Source of the DNA: Blattamonas nauphoetae
Taxonomy: Eukaryota; Preaxostyla; Oxymonadida
Length of the DNA: 64,000 nt
NCBI GenBank assembly: GCA_033064195.1
Contig: JARBJD010000031.1
Location: 248,001-312,000, forward strand
Direction of reading: 5' to 3'
A program made the position numbers and the translations under genes. This document shows positions 10,887 to 19,551 of the stretch, piece by piece; the stretch's first letter is position 1, and the number at the start of each line of letters is the position of its first letter. The notes below the pieces were generated by a model. It was not told where the DNA came from. It ran no database searches and saw nothing but the letters and a program-made list of their open reading frames with translations.

Positions 10887-12098
10887 ATGAGTTTAACCGG
10901 GAAACACGTTCTTCTCGGTGTTACCGGTGGAATTGCTGCATATAAAGCGACCGATATTGTCCGTAAGTTGAAAGCCCAAGGTGCAGATGTTCGGGTTATC
11001 ATGACAAAGAACTCCCAAGAAATCATCCCAAAGCTGACCATTGAAGCTCTCTCTGGCTATCCTGTTCACGATGACATCATGGACAAAGAAGCAGGTGGAC
11101 ATATAACACACATTGAAATGGCAAAATGGGCAGATTTAACTCTTGTTGCACCCTGCACTGCAAATGTCTTGGCGAAACTTAGAATCGGACTTGCCGATGA
11201 TCTCTTGACAAGCACATGTCTCGCATGTCCTAACCCTATTGCTGTATCCCCTGCAATGAATACAGTCATGTATCTTGCTCCACCGACCCAAGAAAATATA
11301 TCTGTTTTGAAACAGCGCGGATTTCTCGTCTGGGGGCCTGCAAGTGGATCCCAAGCGTGTGGAGATGTTGGTCCTGGGCGAATGTTAGATCCTGCGTTGA
11401 TTGTTGATGAAGTCGTCAACTTTTTCAAGCCCAAATTGGACCTGTCAAATAGTCGCATTCTCATCACTGCTGGGCCAACGCAAGAACCTCTTGATCCAGT
11501 TCGATACATCAGCAACTATAGTTCTGGCAAAATGGGATTTGCAATAGCATCTGCTGCCGCTCAATGTGGAGCAAAAGTCACTCTCATTTCTGGCCCCGTC
11601 TCTCTTCCCACACCGACCAATACCGAGCGTATCAATGTCCGTTCTGCATGTGACATGCACAAAGCTGTTCACGACAGAGTCAAAGATTGCACAATCTTCA
11701 TTTCCTGCGCCGCTGTCGCCGACTATCGAGCAGAGACCATCCAAACGGAGAAGATGAAGAAGACAAGCGACGAGGACGGACTTACCATCAAGCTTGTCAA
11801 GAACCCCGACATCGTGGCCAGTGTGGGAGCCCTTCCTGCCGAGACTCGCCCATTTGTCGTGGGATTCGCCGCAGAAACCCAGAATGTCGAAGAATATGCG
11901 AGGAAGAAGCTGAAGGACAAGAATCTGGATATGATCTGCGCGAATGACGTGAGCAAGGAAGGGCTTGGATTCAATTCTGACGACAATGCCCTCGTTGTTT
12001 ACACAAAAGCTGGCCAGACGCATGAACTGCCGCCTCAATCGAAGACAACACTCGCACAAGCTCTCCTCGAAGTGATTTCTCAAACAATTGCACACTGA
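10887..12098 (+). CDS. coaBC: Bacterial-type bifunctional CoaBC (PPCS synthetase/PPCDC decarboxylase), likely horizontally acquired
   Basis: Intronless, 403 aa, full length. It couples cysteine to 4'-phosphopantothenate and decarboxylates the product to 4'-phosphopantetheine, two steps of coenzyme A synthesis. Residues fall at the same numbers as in E. coli Dfp: His75 (in GHITHIEMAKWAD), the PAMN motif with Asn125, Cys158 (GSQACGDVGPGRM), Asn210 (RYISNYSSGKMG) and Lys289 (EKMKK). Domain order is CoaC (about 1-190), then CoaB (about 191-403). Typical eukaryotes carry separate PPCDC and PPCS genes, so this fused, proteobacterium-like form points to lateral transfer. It sits between two intron-bearing host genes (Prp4 ends 141 nt upstream; a convergent gene ends 65 nt downstream), which argues against contamination. 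Confidence 0.95.
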   Translation: MSLTGKHVLLGVTGGIAAYKATDIVRKLKAQGADVRVIMTKNSQEIIPKLTIEALSGYPVHDDIMDKEAGGHITHIEMAKWADLTLVAPCTANVLAKLRIGLADDLLTSTCLACPNPIAVSPAMNTVMYLAPPTQENISVLKQRGFLVWGPASGSQACGDVGPGRMLDPALIVDEVVNFFKPKLDLSNSRILITAGPTQEPLDPVRYISNYSSGKMGFAIASAAAQCGAKVTLISGPVSLPTPTNTERINVRSACDMHKAVHDRVKDCTIFISCAAVADYRAETIQTEKMKKTSDEDGLTIKLVKNPDIVASVGALPAETRPFVVGFAAETQNVEEYARKKLKDKNLDMICANDVSKEGLGFNSDDNALVVYTKAGQTHELPPQSKTTLAQALLEVISQTIAH

Positions 12099-12163
12099 CC
12101 GTTCTTTCTCTTTCATTTGTTTCTGAAAGCGTGAAAAACAAGATACAATAAACGGTGAAGTGT

Positions 12164-15100
12164 TCATTCTGCAAATGACTCAAAAATCAATTGATCTCTT
12201 TCCGAGATTAGTTTGGCCTGTTCAGTGACAGAATCCCAGCAACGACTGAACTCCGTCTGGAACTCTGTTTCCAACTCCATCAAAGTAAGATCAGCATACT
12301 GGACGGGAGGATTGTCGCATGCTGTCGGAATCGCATCTCCGGGAAGAGAGAGGAAGCGGAGGAGAGATTCCCAAAGAGTGAGGACCGGGGTTGTTGAGAG
12401 TGTTCCCGAGCTGTCCGCAGACGTCGTGGGCTGCCGTGTGGAATGCCGCGAAGAGAGAGACGGAGGACCCTCCTCTGGCGGTGTTGTTTTGAGGTCCACG
12501 AACACTGTGTCTGTGAAGAGCGTGTCATCGTCGTAGACGAAGCGAGAGAACGACTTCGACGGAGCGTAGAGAGTGAGCGGGTGTTTGCTTCCTGTGTGCT
12601 CGTGTCCGTGATTTGTGGTCGTGAGGAACGTTGTGATAGTCTCGACTGGAATGAAGTGGGTTCGGTCTTCGGAAGGGACGAGGTAGGATCCGGTGTAGTG
12701 GGTGGGCTTGACTGGCGTGTGTGCAGACATGTTGTGGTGCATGATCTCAGCGTAGAGGAGGGACTCGACGATGTTTGAGGGGCGGAGGGAGAAGTTGAGG
12801 ACGGGGGGATCGACGTGGAAAGGCGAGAGAGCGTGTGTGAATGGAACGGAAGAGTTGGCCGGTTCGTTCGAAGAAAGAATAGGTGACAACGGCGTTTTAA
12901 TGTTATTTGGGAAGTTCGCATCGGAGGGAGGGATTGACGATTGAGTCTGTGTGGAGGATTCCGGTGCTGGTGATGGCGAGAGCAGGCGAACTGACGAGAA
13001 GAGATTTGGGGTTGAGTTGGAGAAGTCCACGGCCTTCCTGTCTTCGTCGAGCAGAGTGAGTTGCTCGATCTCGACGACCGAGTCATCCCAAATCTGGTTC
13101 AACTGGTTGAACAAGTATCGCTCGCCTGGTCCGAAGATCTGGATGGAGAGAGGAAGGTTGTTGAGAATCTGAAAGAAAGACGGCGGCAGGTTCGACTGTG
13201 CCAAAACTGACGACAACGTTGGGAGGGAATACGGCAGGGGGCTCGAATCACCCGAGTCGTGATGGGGTGGTTTGTCAAAGAGAGGCTTCCCATCGACAGT
13301 GAGGATCGAGACTCGTGTTTGGACGGACTGCTCGCTGTCTGTGTGTGCGATGATGGCCAGGATGTTCAGAAGGGGGTACGGGAAGCGAGCAGGGAGCGGG
13401 GTGGGTTTTGTGAGGTCGAAGGAGTGGTACTTCTTCTTGTGGTGGATGAGCTCAGTCTTGAAGATGTCGATGGACACCCTGTCCTTGATGAACTGTCTGT
13501 TGTACTCCTTGTTGATTGCTGCACGCTTCGTCATCTCTCCGATGAGTGCGGTGAAGCTGCTGTAGTTCTGATCCAGTTGTTCTTTCAGCTGGCCCTGGAA
13601 ATAGTAAGTGATGGCATCCACATCACTCACTCGGATGGTCTCCTTCCCTTTGCACGATTCGCCGATCACGAAAGTGTGTAAATAACACTCCGGGTTGCCC
13701 ACAAGCTCCATCAATTCTTCCTGCACGAATGGGGCCAGGGAGGTGAATGTTTCTGGAGTCTTCCGATCCTCCTTCGATAGCGTCAGGTTGGACAACTTCT
13801 GCTTCAGACAATTGACTGCTGATCGCACCACAAAGAAGGGAAGCAACCGTTCCGATGATTTGTAGTACTTTCGTGTCGGATCCGACTTGTGAGGGATCAG
13901 ATGAGACGGGAAGACGATCGTCTGGAGCGGGTTGAATCGAGTTGCCGAGTGTTCCAGAAAAGACGCCATGGCTGTGTTGAGGAGCTGAGCAGACGTTCGT
14001 TCATAAACTGGAATGTGGGAACTGATGAACAGAGCGGTCTCCGCTGCTCCTCTCTCTCGATACCCAGCGAGGGGATTCGAAAACGGAAACATGGAATGTG
14101 CGATGTTTGATGTCGAGAGTTGTCTCTGCGGGGGTTGTGTGACGTCAGTGAAGTCGTAGACGCGCGGGAGGTAGTTCATGACGGGAGTGACAATGTTGGG
14201 TGTCTGCGACATGACAATCTCGAACGTTCGGAGGGCGTGGTCCCACGTTGTGAACTCAATCGCCCGAGACGTGGCTGCCGGATCTGTCTGTGGCAGGAGC
14301 AGATGAGGCGGCAATTTCGGGATGGAAGGATGAGGTTTTGCTTTCGAATGCTTTCTGCCGATGCCCAGGACGGGTCTTCCCTTTTCTGAGAGCGGATGGC
14401 GACCCGGCTTTTTCGGTCGTCCGCGCTGGACTGGCTTTGGTTTGTCGTTGAGAGTGGCTGAGTTGGACGAACTTTCCGACTCGCTCGAGCTTTCCAGCGG
14501 AGAGTCCTCGCGGCTGGAGTCTTCCGGCGACGTCGGCTTTTCGATTTTGGATGTCTGCTGATGATATGTGACCGTGAACTCTTGCATCGCCTGAGCTTCT
14601 GGAGGATGATAGGCAAGCTTTGCGTTGGGATTTGTGTTGAAATTGTATCGGAAGGGCGAGTTGACCATCTGCAACCGCTCGATCTCCTCGCGGTAGGACT
14701 GGAGTTGTCTGGTGACGAGGCTGAAGTGTGTGGGTTGGAGTGAAGTGAAGAACGGGTGGTAGAACAGAAGGGGATTGTAGTTGTCTTCCGAGAAAGAGAA
14801 GCCGAGCAAGTAGTTCGACGGGCCGAGTGGAGTGAAGGGGATGCACGTGAGCTTGTCCGAGGTGGGTTTCGCTGGTGGTTGGATCGAACAGAATTTGGGT
14901 TCGGGCTGAAAGAAAAGTTGTTTTTTTGGAGTTGGCGTGGAGTTGTGGAATGGCGTGAGTGAAGAATAAAAGCCTGGGACGATGTCGACTGTGCTGACAC
15001 TCGGTGGGATGTGTGTTGTGCCGTGTGGGTAGAGTGAAATGTTGGACTGGATTCGGATATGCGTCGTTCCCACTCGCTCCAGTTCCGCCTGCATCACCGT

Positions 15101-16075
15101 CTCCCTCTTCTTCCTCAGATGCGAGCTCAGCGGAACGATCTGCCTCTCTTTCCGCAGCGACACAGAGTCTGTGGGGTAGAGGTGGGATGCTCCGATGAAC
15201 ACGCCGTTGCTCTTCTGCAGAAGCGAAGGATGCACGCGAGGCGGCGGCGGCGGTTGTGCGACGACAGCGACCACGCTCGGTCTGTGTGATCGTCGCGGAG
15301 CTCGTTGAGCCATTGAAGATGGTTTGGGTTCGGGACGATGCTGTCTTGGCTGGATGCGTGCTGCGTTGGGGGCGATCGGGAGTGGTGTGTGGTACGTGTC
15401 GACTTGAGTCTTCGGATGGTGCAGCATGACCATTCGATCCCACAGTCCTTTCTGCGTGATTGGCAGCGCTGGAGGTTCTGTATTGTCCGTATCTGGATCA
15501 ACGTCAGATGGTCCGTACATCCCCACAAGGTCATTTTGATAGAACGAACAGGACATGTGTATCGGTTTCGTTGTTTGAGCTTGGTATCGAATTACGACTG
15601 GGAATATTTTTGGATGGTACATAGGAAAGGTTGTTCGTTGCATTGAACGGTCAATGTCGGCTGTGTCGCTATTTGTCGAGAATTCATGGAAAGCATCAAA
15701 AGTTCTGCTGCGTTTTCGATGTGAACGGTTTCTCTCGTCCCCATGCAAATGTAACTTGCTGGGTCGTCCAGGATGTTTTTGTTTCGGAGCCGTAGTTGGA
15801 TTTACAGGTTGTGTGAAGCGTCTTTTCAACTGAGATAATGTTTGTTCAACATTTTGGACATTCTTTTCGTTCTCCGGTTTTGAGAGGACAGTGATCATGG
15901 AGTAAACATCAAATTGTCCTTTGACAATTGGAGGGACAGTGATCTGAGATAATGACGCAATGAGTCGGGAATCATCGGTAGGTTCAACAATTCTACTTGG
16001 ATGAAAGAAACAGGAATAGAGCAGACGATTCTGCAGTTTCTTCTTCAGATTTGACAATTTTGGAATCTGACTCAC
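12164..16075 (-). CDS. Large unrecognised protein with AT-hook-like motifs
   Basis: One uninterrupted frame of about 1,300 codons ending at TGA 12164. I do not recognise the family. The first in-frame ATG is at 15898; coding-like sequence extends upstream to about 16075 without an ATG, so a short 5' exon is likely and the true start is unresolved. Visible features: two basic Gly-Arg-Pro cores resembling AT hooks (KHPGRPSKL near residue 103; RGRPKKPGRHP near 550), a serine/glutamate-rich stretch before the second, long proline/serine-rich low-complexity regions, and two more ordered parts (about 620-900, with NPECYLHTFVIGESCKGKE and FIKDRVSIDIFKTELIHH, and about 1020-1110). AT hooks would suggest a chromatin or transcription role, which is inference. 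Its 3' end is convergent with coaBC. Confidence 0.7.
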   Translation of the reverse strand: MSQIPKLSNLKKKLQNRLLYSCFFHPSRIVEPTDDSRLIASLSQITVPPIVKGQFDVYSMITVLSKPENEKNVQNVEQTLSQLKRRFTQPVNPTTAPKQKHPGRPSKLHLHGDERNRSHRKRSRTFDAFHEFSTNSDTADIDRSMQRTTFPMYHPKIFPVVIRYQAQTTKPIHMSCSFYQNDLVGMYGPSDVDPDTDNTEPPALPITQKGLWDRMVMLHHPKTQVDTYHTPLPIAPNAARIQPRQHRPEPKPSSMAQRAPRRSHRPSVVAVVAQPPPPPRVHPSLLQKSNGVFIGASHLYPTDSVSLRKERQIVPLSSHLRKKRETVMQAELERVGTTHIRIQSNISLYPHGTTHIPPSVSTVDIVPGFYSSLTPFHNSTPTPKKQLFFQPEPKFCSIQPPAKPTSDKLTCIPFTPLGPSNYLLGFSFSEDNYNPLLFYHPFFTSLQPTHFSLVTRQLQSYREEIERLQMVNSPFRYNFNTNPNAKLAYHPPEAQAMQEFTVTYHQQTSKIEKPTSPEDSSREDSPLESSSESESSSNSATLNDKPKPVQRGRPKKPGRHPLSEKGRPVLGIGRKHSKAKPHPSIPKLPPHLLLPQTDPAATSRAIEFTTWDHALRTFEIVMSQTPNIVTPVMNYLPRVYDFTDVTQPPQRQLSTSNIAHSMFPFSNPLAGYRERGAAETALFISSHIPVYERTSAQLLNTAMASFLEHSATRFNPLQTIVFPSHLIPHKSDPTRKYYKSSERLLPFFVVRSAVNCLKQKLSNLTLSKEDRKTPETFTSLAPFVQEELMELVGNPECYLHTFVIGESCKGKETIRVSDVDAITYYFQGQLKEQLDQNYSSFTALIGEMTKRAAINKEYNRQFIKDRVSIDIFKTELIHHKKKYHSFDLTKPTPLPARFPYPLLNILAIIAHTDSEQSVQTRVSILTVDGKPLFDKPPHHDSGDSSPLPYSLPTLSSVLAQSNLPPSFFQILNNLPLSIQIFGPGERYLFNQLNQIWDDSVVEIEQLTLLDEDRKAVDFSNSTPNLFSSVRLLSPSPAPESSTQTQSSIPPSDANFPNNIKTPLSPILSSNEPANSSVPFTHALSPFHVDPPVLNFSLRPSNIVESLLYAEIMHHNMSAHTPVKPTHYTGSYLVPSEDRTHFIPVETITTFLTTTNHGHEHTGSKHPLTLYAPSKSFSRFVYDDDTLFTDTVFVDLKTTPPEEGPPSLSSRHSTRQPTTSADSSGTLSTTPVLTLWESLLRFLSLPGDAIPTACDNPPVQYADLTLMELETEFQTEFSRCWDSVTEQAKLISERDQLIFESFAE

Positions 16076-16178
16076 GATTTGTCTGTGAATAAGGAGATAG
16101 AGTCGGAATAATCATGCAGATAAACAGTGAAAGAAGAATCGAAAAAGGTGAGTCAAATTGTTGAATGTTAGAGGAATA

Positions 16179-16408
16179 TCAAACATTTTCTTGATCTTCA
16201 GTGGTCGAAGATTGACCTAAATAGTCTGTGCGTTTGTAATTAATGAGAATAAATAAAGAATACCGTCAAGAACATTGGAATAGTTTGTTGACGGAATGAC
16301 GAGTCTTTTCCCATGCTGAGACGCGAATTTTTCATTAAAATTTGAAATATCATTGGCCAAATTGAGAAAAGAAGCGAGACTACATGTAGAAATCTCTGGA
16401 CCGTCCAT
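16179..16408 (-). CDS. Small unknown protein (two exons)
   Basis: Exons 16408-16264 and 16216-16179 flank a 47-nt intron (donor GTATTC, acceptor TTTAG) and join in frame to a 60-aa product starting MDGPEISTCSLASFLNLAND and ending in TEDQENV. The frame is open upstream of this ATG for about 15 codons, so a further 5' exon is possible. No family is recognised. It lies about 100 nt upstream of the large AT-hook gene on the same strand, and I cannot exclude that it is that gene's 5' part, although its stop codon speaks against this. Confidence 0.45.
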
Positions 16409-16741
16409 ACAGAGACGGTCCCCGAACAAACTGTGGGGATGGTTTTTCACATTTTAAGCAATCCGAACATCACTGATAACTCATCTATACATATTCAATG
16501 AGTTCATCATCATACTATCTTCTATTCCAGATTCAAAACACAAAAACCTCATATTTACGACGAACACAGCACGAGATTCAAAAGCCACGGGACTTCGAAA
16601 CTATTTGTTTCTGTTCCATGAGCGCATTGTTTTCGAGACACATCTAAGCTACTTCCACAAAGAGCACGATATATCGGGACTAACTGTTAAATTATCGAAG
16701 AAAAGAAGTCGAATCTTACATCTGCTTTAATTTGTTCTGGT
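16409..16741. other. Intergenic, no feature seen
   Basis: About 330 nt between two small minus-strand genes. I see no convincing ORF, RNA or repeat. Confidence 0.4.
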
Positions 16742-17032
16742 TCACGAAGTGGTAGGAGAGTCTTCGGAATCTGGTGAATCAACTCCGCCACTGAGTGGTC
16801 GACCCTTGAATGCTCTTTCGATAGCATCTAGTTCGGAGATAAGTTCCTGACGAATTCTCTGTTCGATATCATCAGCTGTTTCGTCCATCCCATGATTTGC
16901 TGAGCTGTCTCCAAGATTAAACGTGTCATCGAACTCTGAAAGAACGGTATCAACTGCATCTTGGATTTCAGGGTTGTCTACACTGATGAAGTCACTTTCA
17001 TCGTCAATTGTTTGTGAATTGAGAGTTGTCAT
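16742..17032 (-). CDS. Small acidic hypothetical protein
   Basis: A 96-aa ORF with an ATG start at 17032. It is strongly acidic, with an N-terminal half rich in Asp/Glu (SDFISVDNPEIQDAVDTVLS) and a predicted amphipathic helix DDIEQRIRQELISELDAIER near residues 55-75. I do not recognise a family. Its start is divergent from Atg3 (17089) across 56 nt. Retention of a clean ORF with a biased composition and a shared upstream region supports a real gene, but an additional exon cannot be excluded. Confidence 0.5.
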   Translation of the reverse strand: MTTLNSQTIDDESDFISVDNPEIQDAVDTVLSEFDDTFNLGDSSANHGMDETADDIEQRIRQELISELDAIERAFKGRPLSGGVDSPDSEDSPTTS

Positions 17033-17088
17033 GCTTTTAAAAGAATAATATCAGGAGGTGAATGCTTTGTCCAGAACAGGTGCATGAG

Positions 17089-18172
17089 ATGATTCAGGTT
17101 TCGTAATATTGGGACCCATACGAACCTTTCACAATTCTCAGATTTCATCATTTATGATACAGGGGTTACAAGACCTTGTCCGGACTTATAAACCTCCTAA
17201 AAAGGCGTCTTCATTTGAGAAGAATGGACAAATTACACCAGAGGAATTTGTACAAGCCGGTATTCTGTTTTTACATCTTGTTGATTTTTTCTGTTCTATT
17301 TCCAACTTGACACTCCTTATACGAAAAGGAAACTTTCTGGTATCTGCTTTTCCGATATGGAAATGGTATGTTTAAACGACATTGTCAAGTAACTCTCCAA
17401 AAATCTATGCACTTTTTTCTGTCCAGGGAGACTGGAGAACAAGGAAAGAATTTGAGTTATCTCCCATCTGACAAACAATATTTACATCTTGTTGCTGTTC
17501 CCTGCCATTCTCGTGCCAATTTGATTGAGTCTCCCGATTCTCCAGCCCTCATCCAAGAATCAACAGATTTTGACGATTTATGGATTGTTGATTCTCCAAA
17601 AGACTCGCCAATCTTTTCTATCGATGAAGACCATGATGATGTTTCTTTTTTATCTCGCTTTATCTTCGTAGGGTGTTAATCCTCATGCTCTCCCCGAAAA
17701 TTCTACTCCCGTTATGCAACGACAACGAATATACGATGTATCGATCACCTACGACAATTATTACATGAGTGGACGAGTGTGGCTACGAGGAAGAGATGCA
17801 TCCACATCCCAACCTCTCACATTCTCCGAAATCTGCATGGACATATCGTCGGTCCGCCCTTTCCTCTTCATCCCTTCAGGACCACGCCATGAAGACAGTG
17901 ACTGAAGATGTTCATCCTCACTTGAGGGAGCACTGGGTCAGCATCCACCCGTGCAAGCATGCCTCAGTTCTTCACACTCTCTTCACGCAAGCTCAGGAGG
18001 ATGCGTCCCAACAGGCAAGGGTTGAGCACTACTTCATCTACCTCCTGAAACTGATGTCTGTGATCGTTCCGGTATGCTCCACTTTCCTTTTTCATCGCCT
18101 CAGACAATGGAAATCGACTGCACAAGTTTACCTTCTCTTTTATGAATCCTTTTAGTTGATGCGTTGGCATAA
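17089..18172 (+). CDS. ATG3: Atg3, E2-like enzyme for Atg8 lipidation
   Basis: Eight exons: 17089-17097, 17142-17259, 17329-17365, 17427-17640, 17672-17851, 17880-18071, 18104-18125 and 18156-18172; introns 28-69 nt; about 262 aa. Motifs run through the whole family: NGQITPEEFVQAGN, FPIWKWETGEQGKNLSYLP, LVAVPCHSR, YDVSITYDNYYMSGRVWL, then the active site HPCKHAS with the catalytic cysteine (human SVHPCRHAEVM), and LLKLMSVIVPTMEIDCT at the end. The flexible acidic region between the halves (ESTDFDDLWIVD) is shorter than in humans. The first exon (9 nt) and the last 30-nt intron are the least certain; without the last intron the protein would end at 18145. It acts with Atg8 (3822-4405) to attach Atg8 to phosphatidylethanolamine. 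Confidence 0.88.
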
Positions 18173-18414
18173 TGATGCTCTTTTTTATCCTCTTCTTTGT
18201 TTTGTTTCGTCATATTTGTCATGGTGGAGTTCGATTGTCGATTCCACTCTTTTCTTTCTATTTTATCACAACCCCATTAATTACTCTTGCATCATTCATC
18301 CTTTCATGCAAATTCTATTTCTGGTGTTCTGGATGTTAATGTTGCAGGATACATGAAACCAAGATGGTGAAGTGTTCATTCGAGAAAAAATGAAGAACAA
18401 AGGAAGAAAGAAAG

Positions 18415-19464
18415 TTATTTATCATCTTCTTTGGGAGGAATGGGCTTTCTCCTTGCTTCTCCTTCTTCCCACAGTGCCTTTTTGAGGCCTTGAATTCCCC
18501 ATCCAACTCCATCCTTCGTGGTATCTTCAGCAGACAGATGAGACCACTTTGACTTCGATGCAAATCCAAAATCTCGCTTCTAAAACACAAAAAGGGTCAA
18601 AAAATGGAGGTGAAGAGAGATAAGAGACGATACTCGCATGAATTCAGGTAAAGCTTCCTTGTTCAATTTATCTTCGCCTGTTGGTGCTGTATAATCACGC
18701 TTCAAGACATCAAACTCTCCTTGGAAGAATGCTCCTTTGTGATACCATTTTTGATAGAGTTTCTGTTTTCCCCTCGGTTCTTTTTCTTCTTCTTGCTGCT
18801 GATGGATTTTTTCCGCAAGTCTGGACAAACAATAACGCATAATAGAAGTAACACACCTAATTGATTCAGCCGACTGCTTATCTCTGTTTAAAATGTCTTC
18901 CTGTTCCTGTAACCATCTGGAAAATGTGATGAACTCGCGGAGAGGGACATACTGCATTCGTTGGCTTGTTTCTCTTTGAATACGTTTCATTTCTCGTTCT
19001 TGCCACAAATTAAATTCAATCTCGTCTTCTGGGTGATCAGTATCGTCGACAGTGTTTAGAACTCCTGAGAAAAGTTGCGAGAATGAGGAGAAAACCATCT
19101 CCAGCTGTATCAACGACTTTGTCTGCTTCAATCTGTCGGTTGATGCTAGTAATTGTCTCTTTGATTCTCTGAGGTGGGACGGTAGAGTGAAGGGTGGATG
19201 CGAACGAACCTGTTTATTTAGTCGATCCAGTTCTTCTTCTGTCAATTCTGGCTCAGCAGGTTGATTTGTTGTATCTCGCCGTTGGGATCTGAACGAGAAT
19301 ATGATCTGATCGATAAAAGGAAACCGAGGGATGAATCTGAGTTGAGGAGCTGCAGGCTGGTCGTCTGAAGAATCCTGAAGGATGAAAAAATCAAAAAATG
19401 ACAACAATCATACTTCATCATCCGAGTCGTAAGAACCGTCTGATGAAAATTCAGAATCTGACAT
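18415..19464 (-). CDS. MFAP1: MFAP1-like spliceosomal protein
   Basis: Eight exons from the ATG at 19464 to TAA at 18415. Seven introns were placed, three of them 36 nt, in frame and stop-free. The start MSDSEFSSDGSYDSDDE is acidic as in the family. The central segment RFIPRSQRRDTTNQ matches the FVPK...RDT element. The conserved C-terminal domain is clear: EFNLWQEREMKRIQRE, then LYQKWYHKGAFFQGEFDVLK, RDYTAPTGEDKLNKEALP and KRDFGFASKSKWSHLSAEDT (human KYYHRGAFFMDED, KRDFSAPTLEDHFNKTILP, NFGRSGRTKYTHL). MFAP1 is a B-complex spliceosome factor. The product is roughly 250 aa, shorter than the 439-aa human protein, with much of the N-terminal half missing. Confidence 0.88.
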
Positions 19465-19551
19465 CCACAAAAAAAATTACACATTGATCGATTTTGCGCA
19501 TGAAAAGAAATGGAATTAAGATTCAAAATGAAGTGTCCCTAAAGGAAAGAA

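Noticed and set aside
10887-12098. Bacterial contamination as the source of coaBC
   Set aside because: It is flanked at 141 and 65 nt by intron-bearing eukaryotic genes in one continuous sequence. A misassembly cannot be excluded without reads, but is less likely.
14176-15443. Overlapping long frames (274 and 395 codons) within the AT-hook gene
   Set aside because: Alternative frames of the same strand, rich in Arg/Ser/Pro/His as expected from frame-shifted low-complexity sequence. The 1,300-codon frame is longer and more protein-like.
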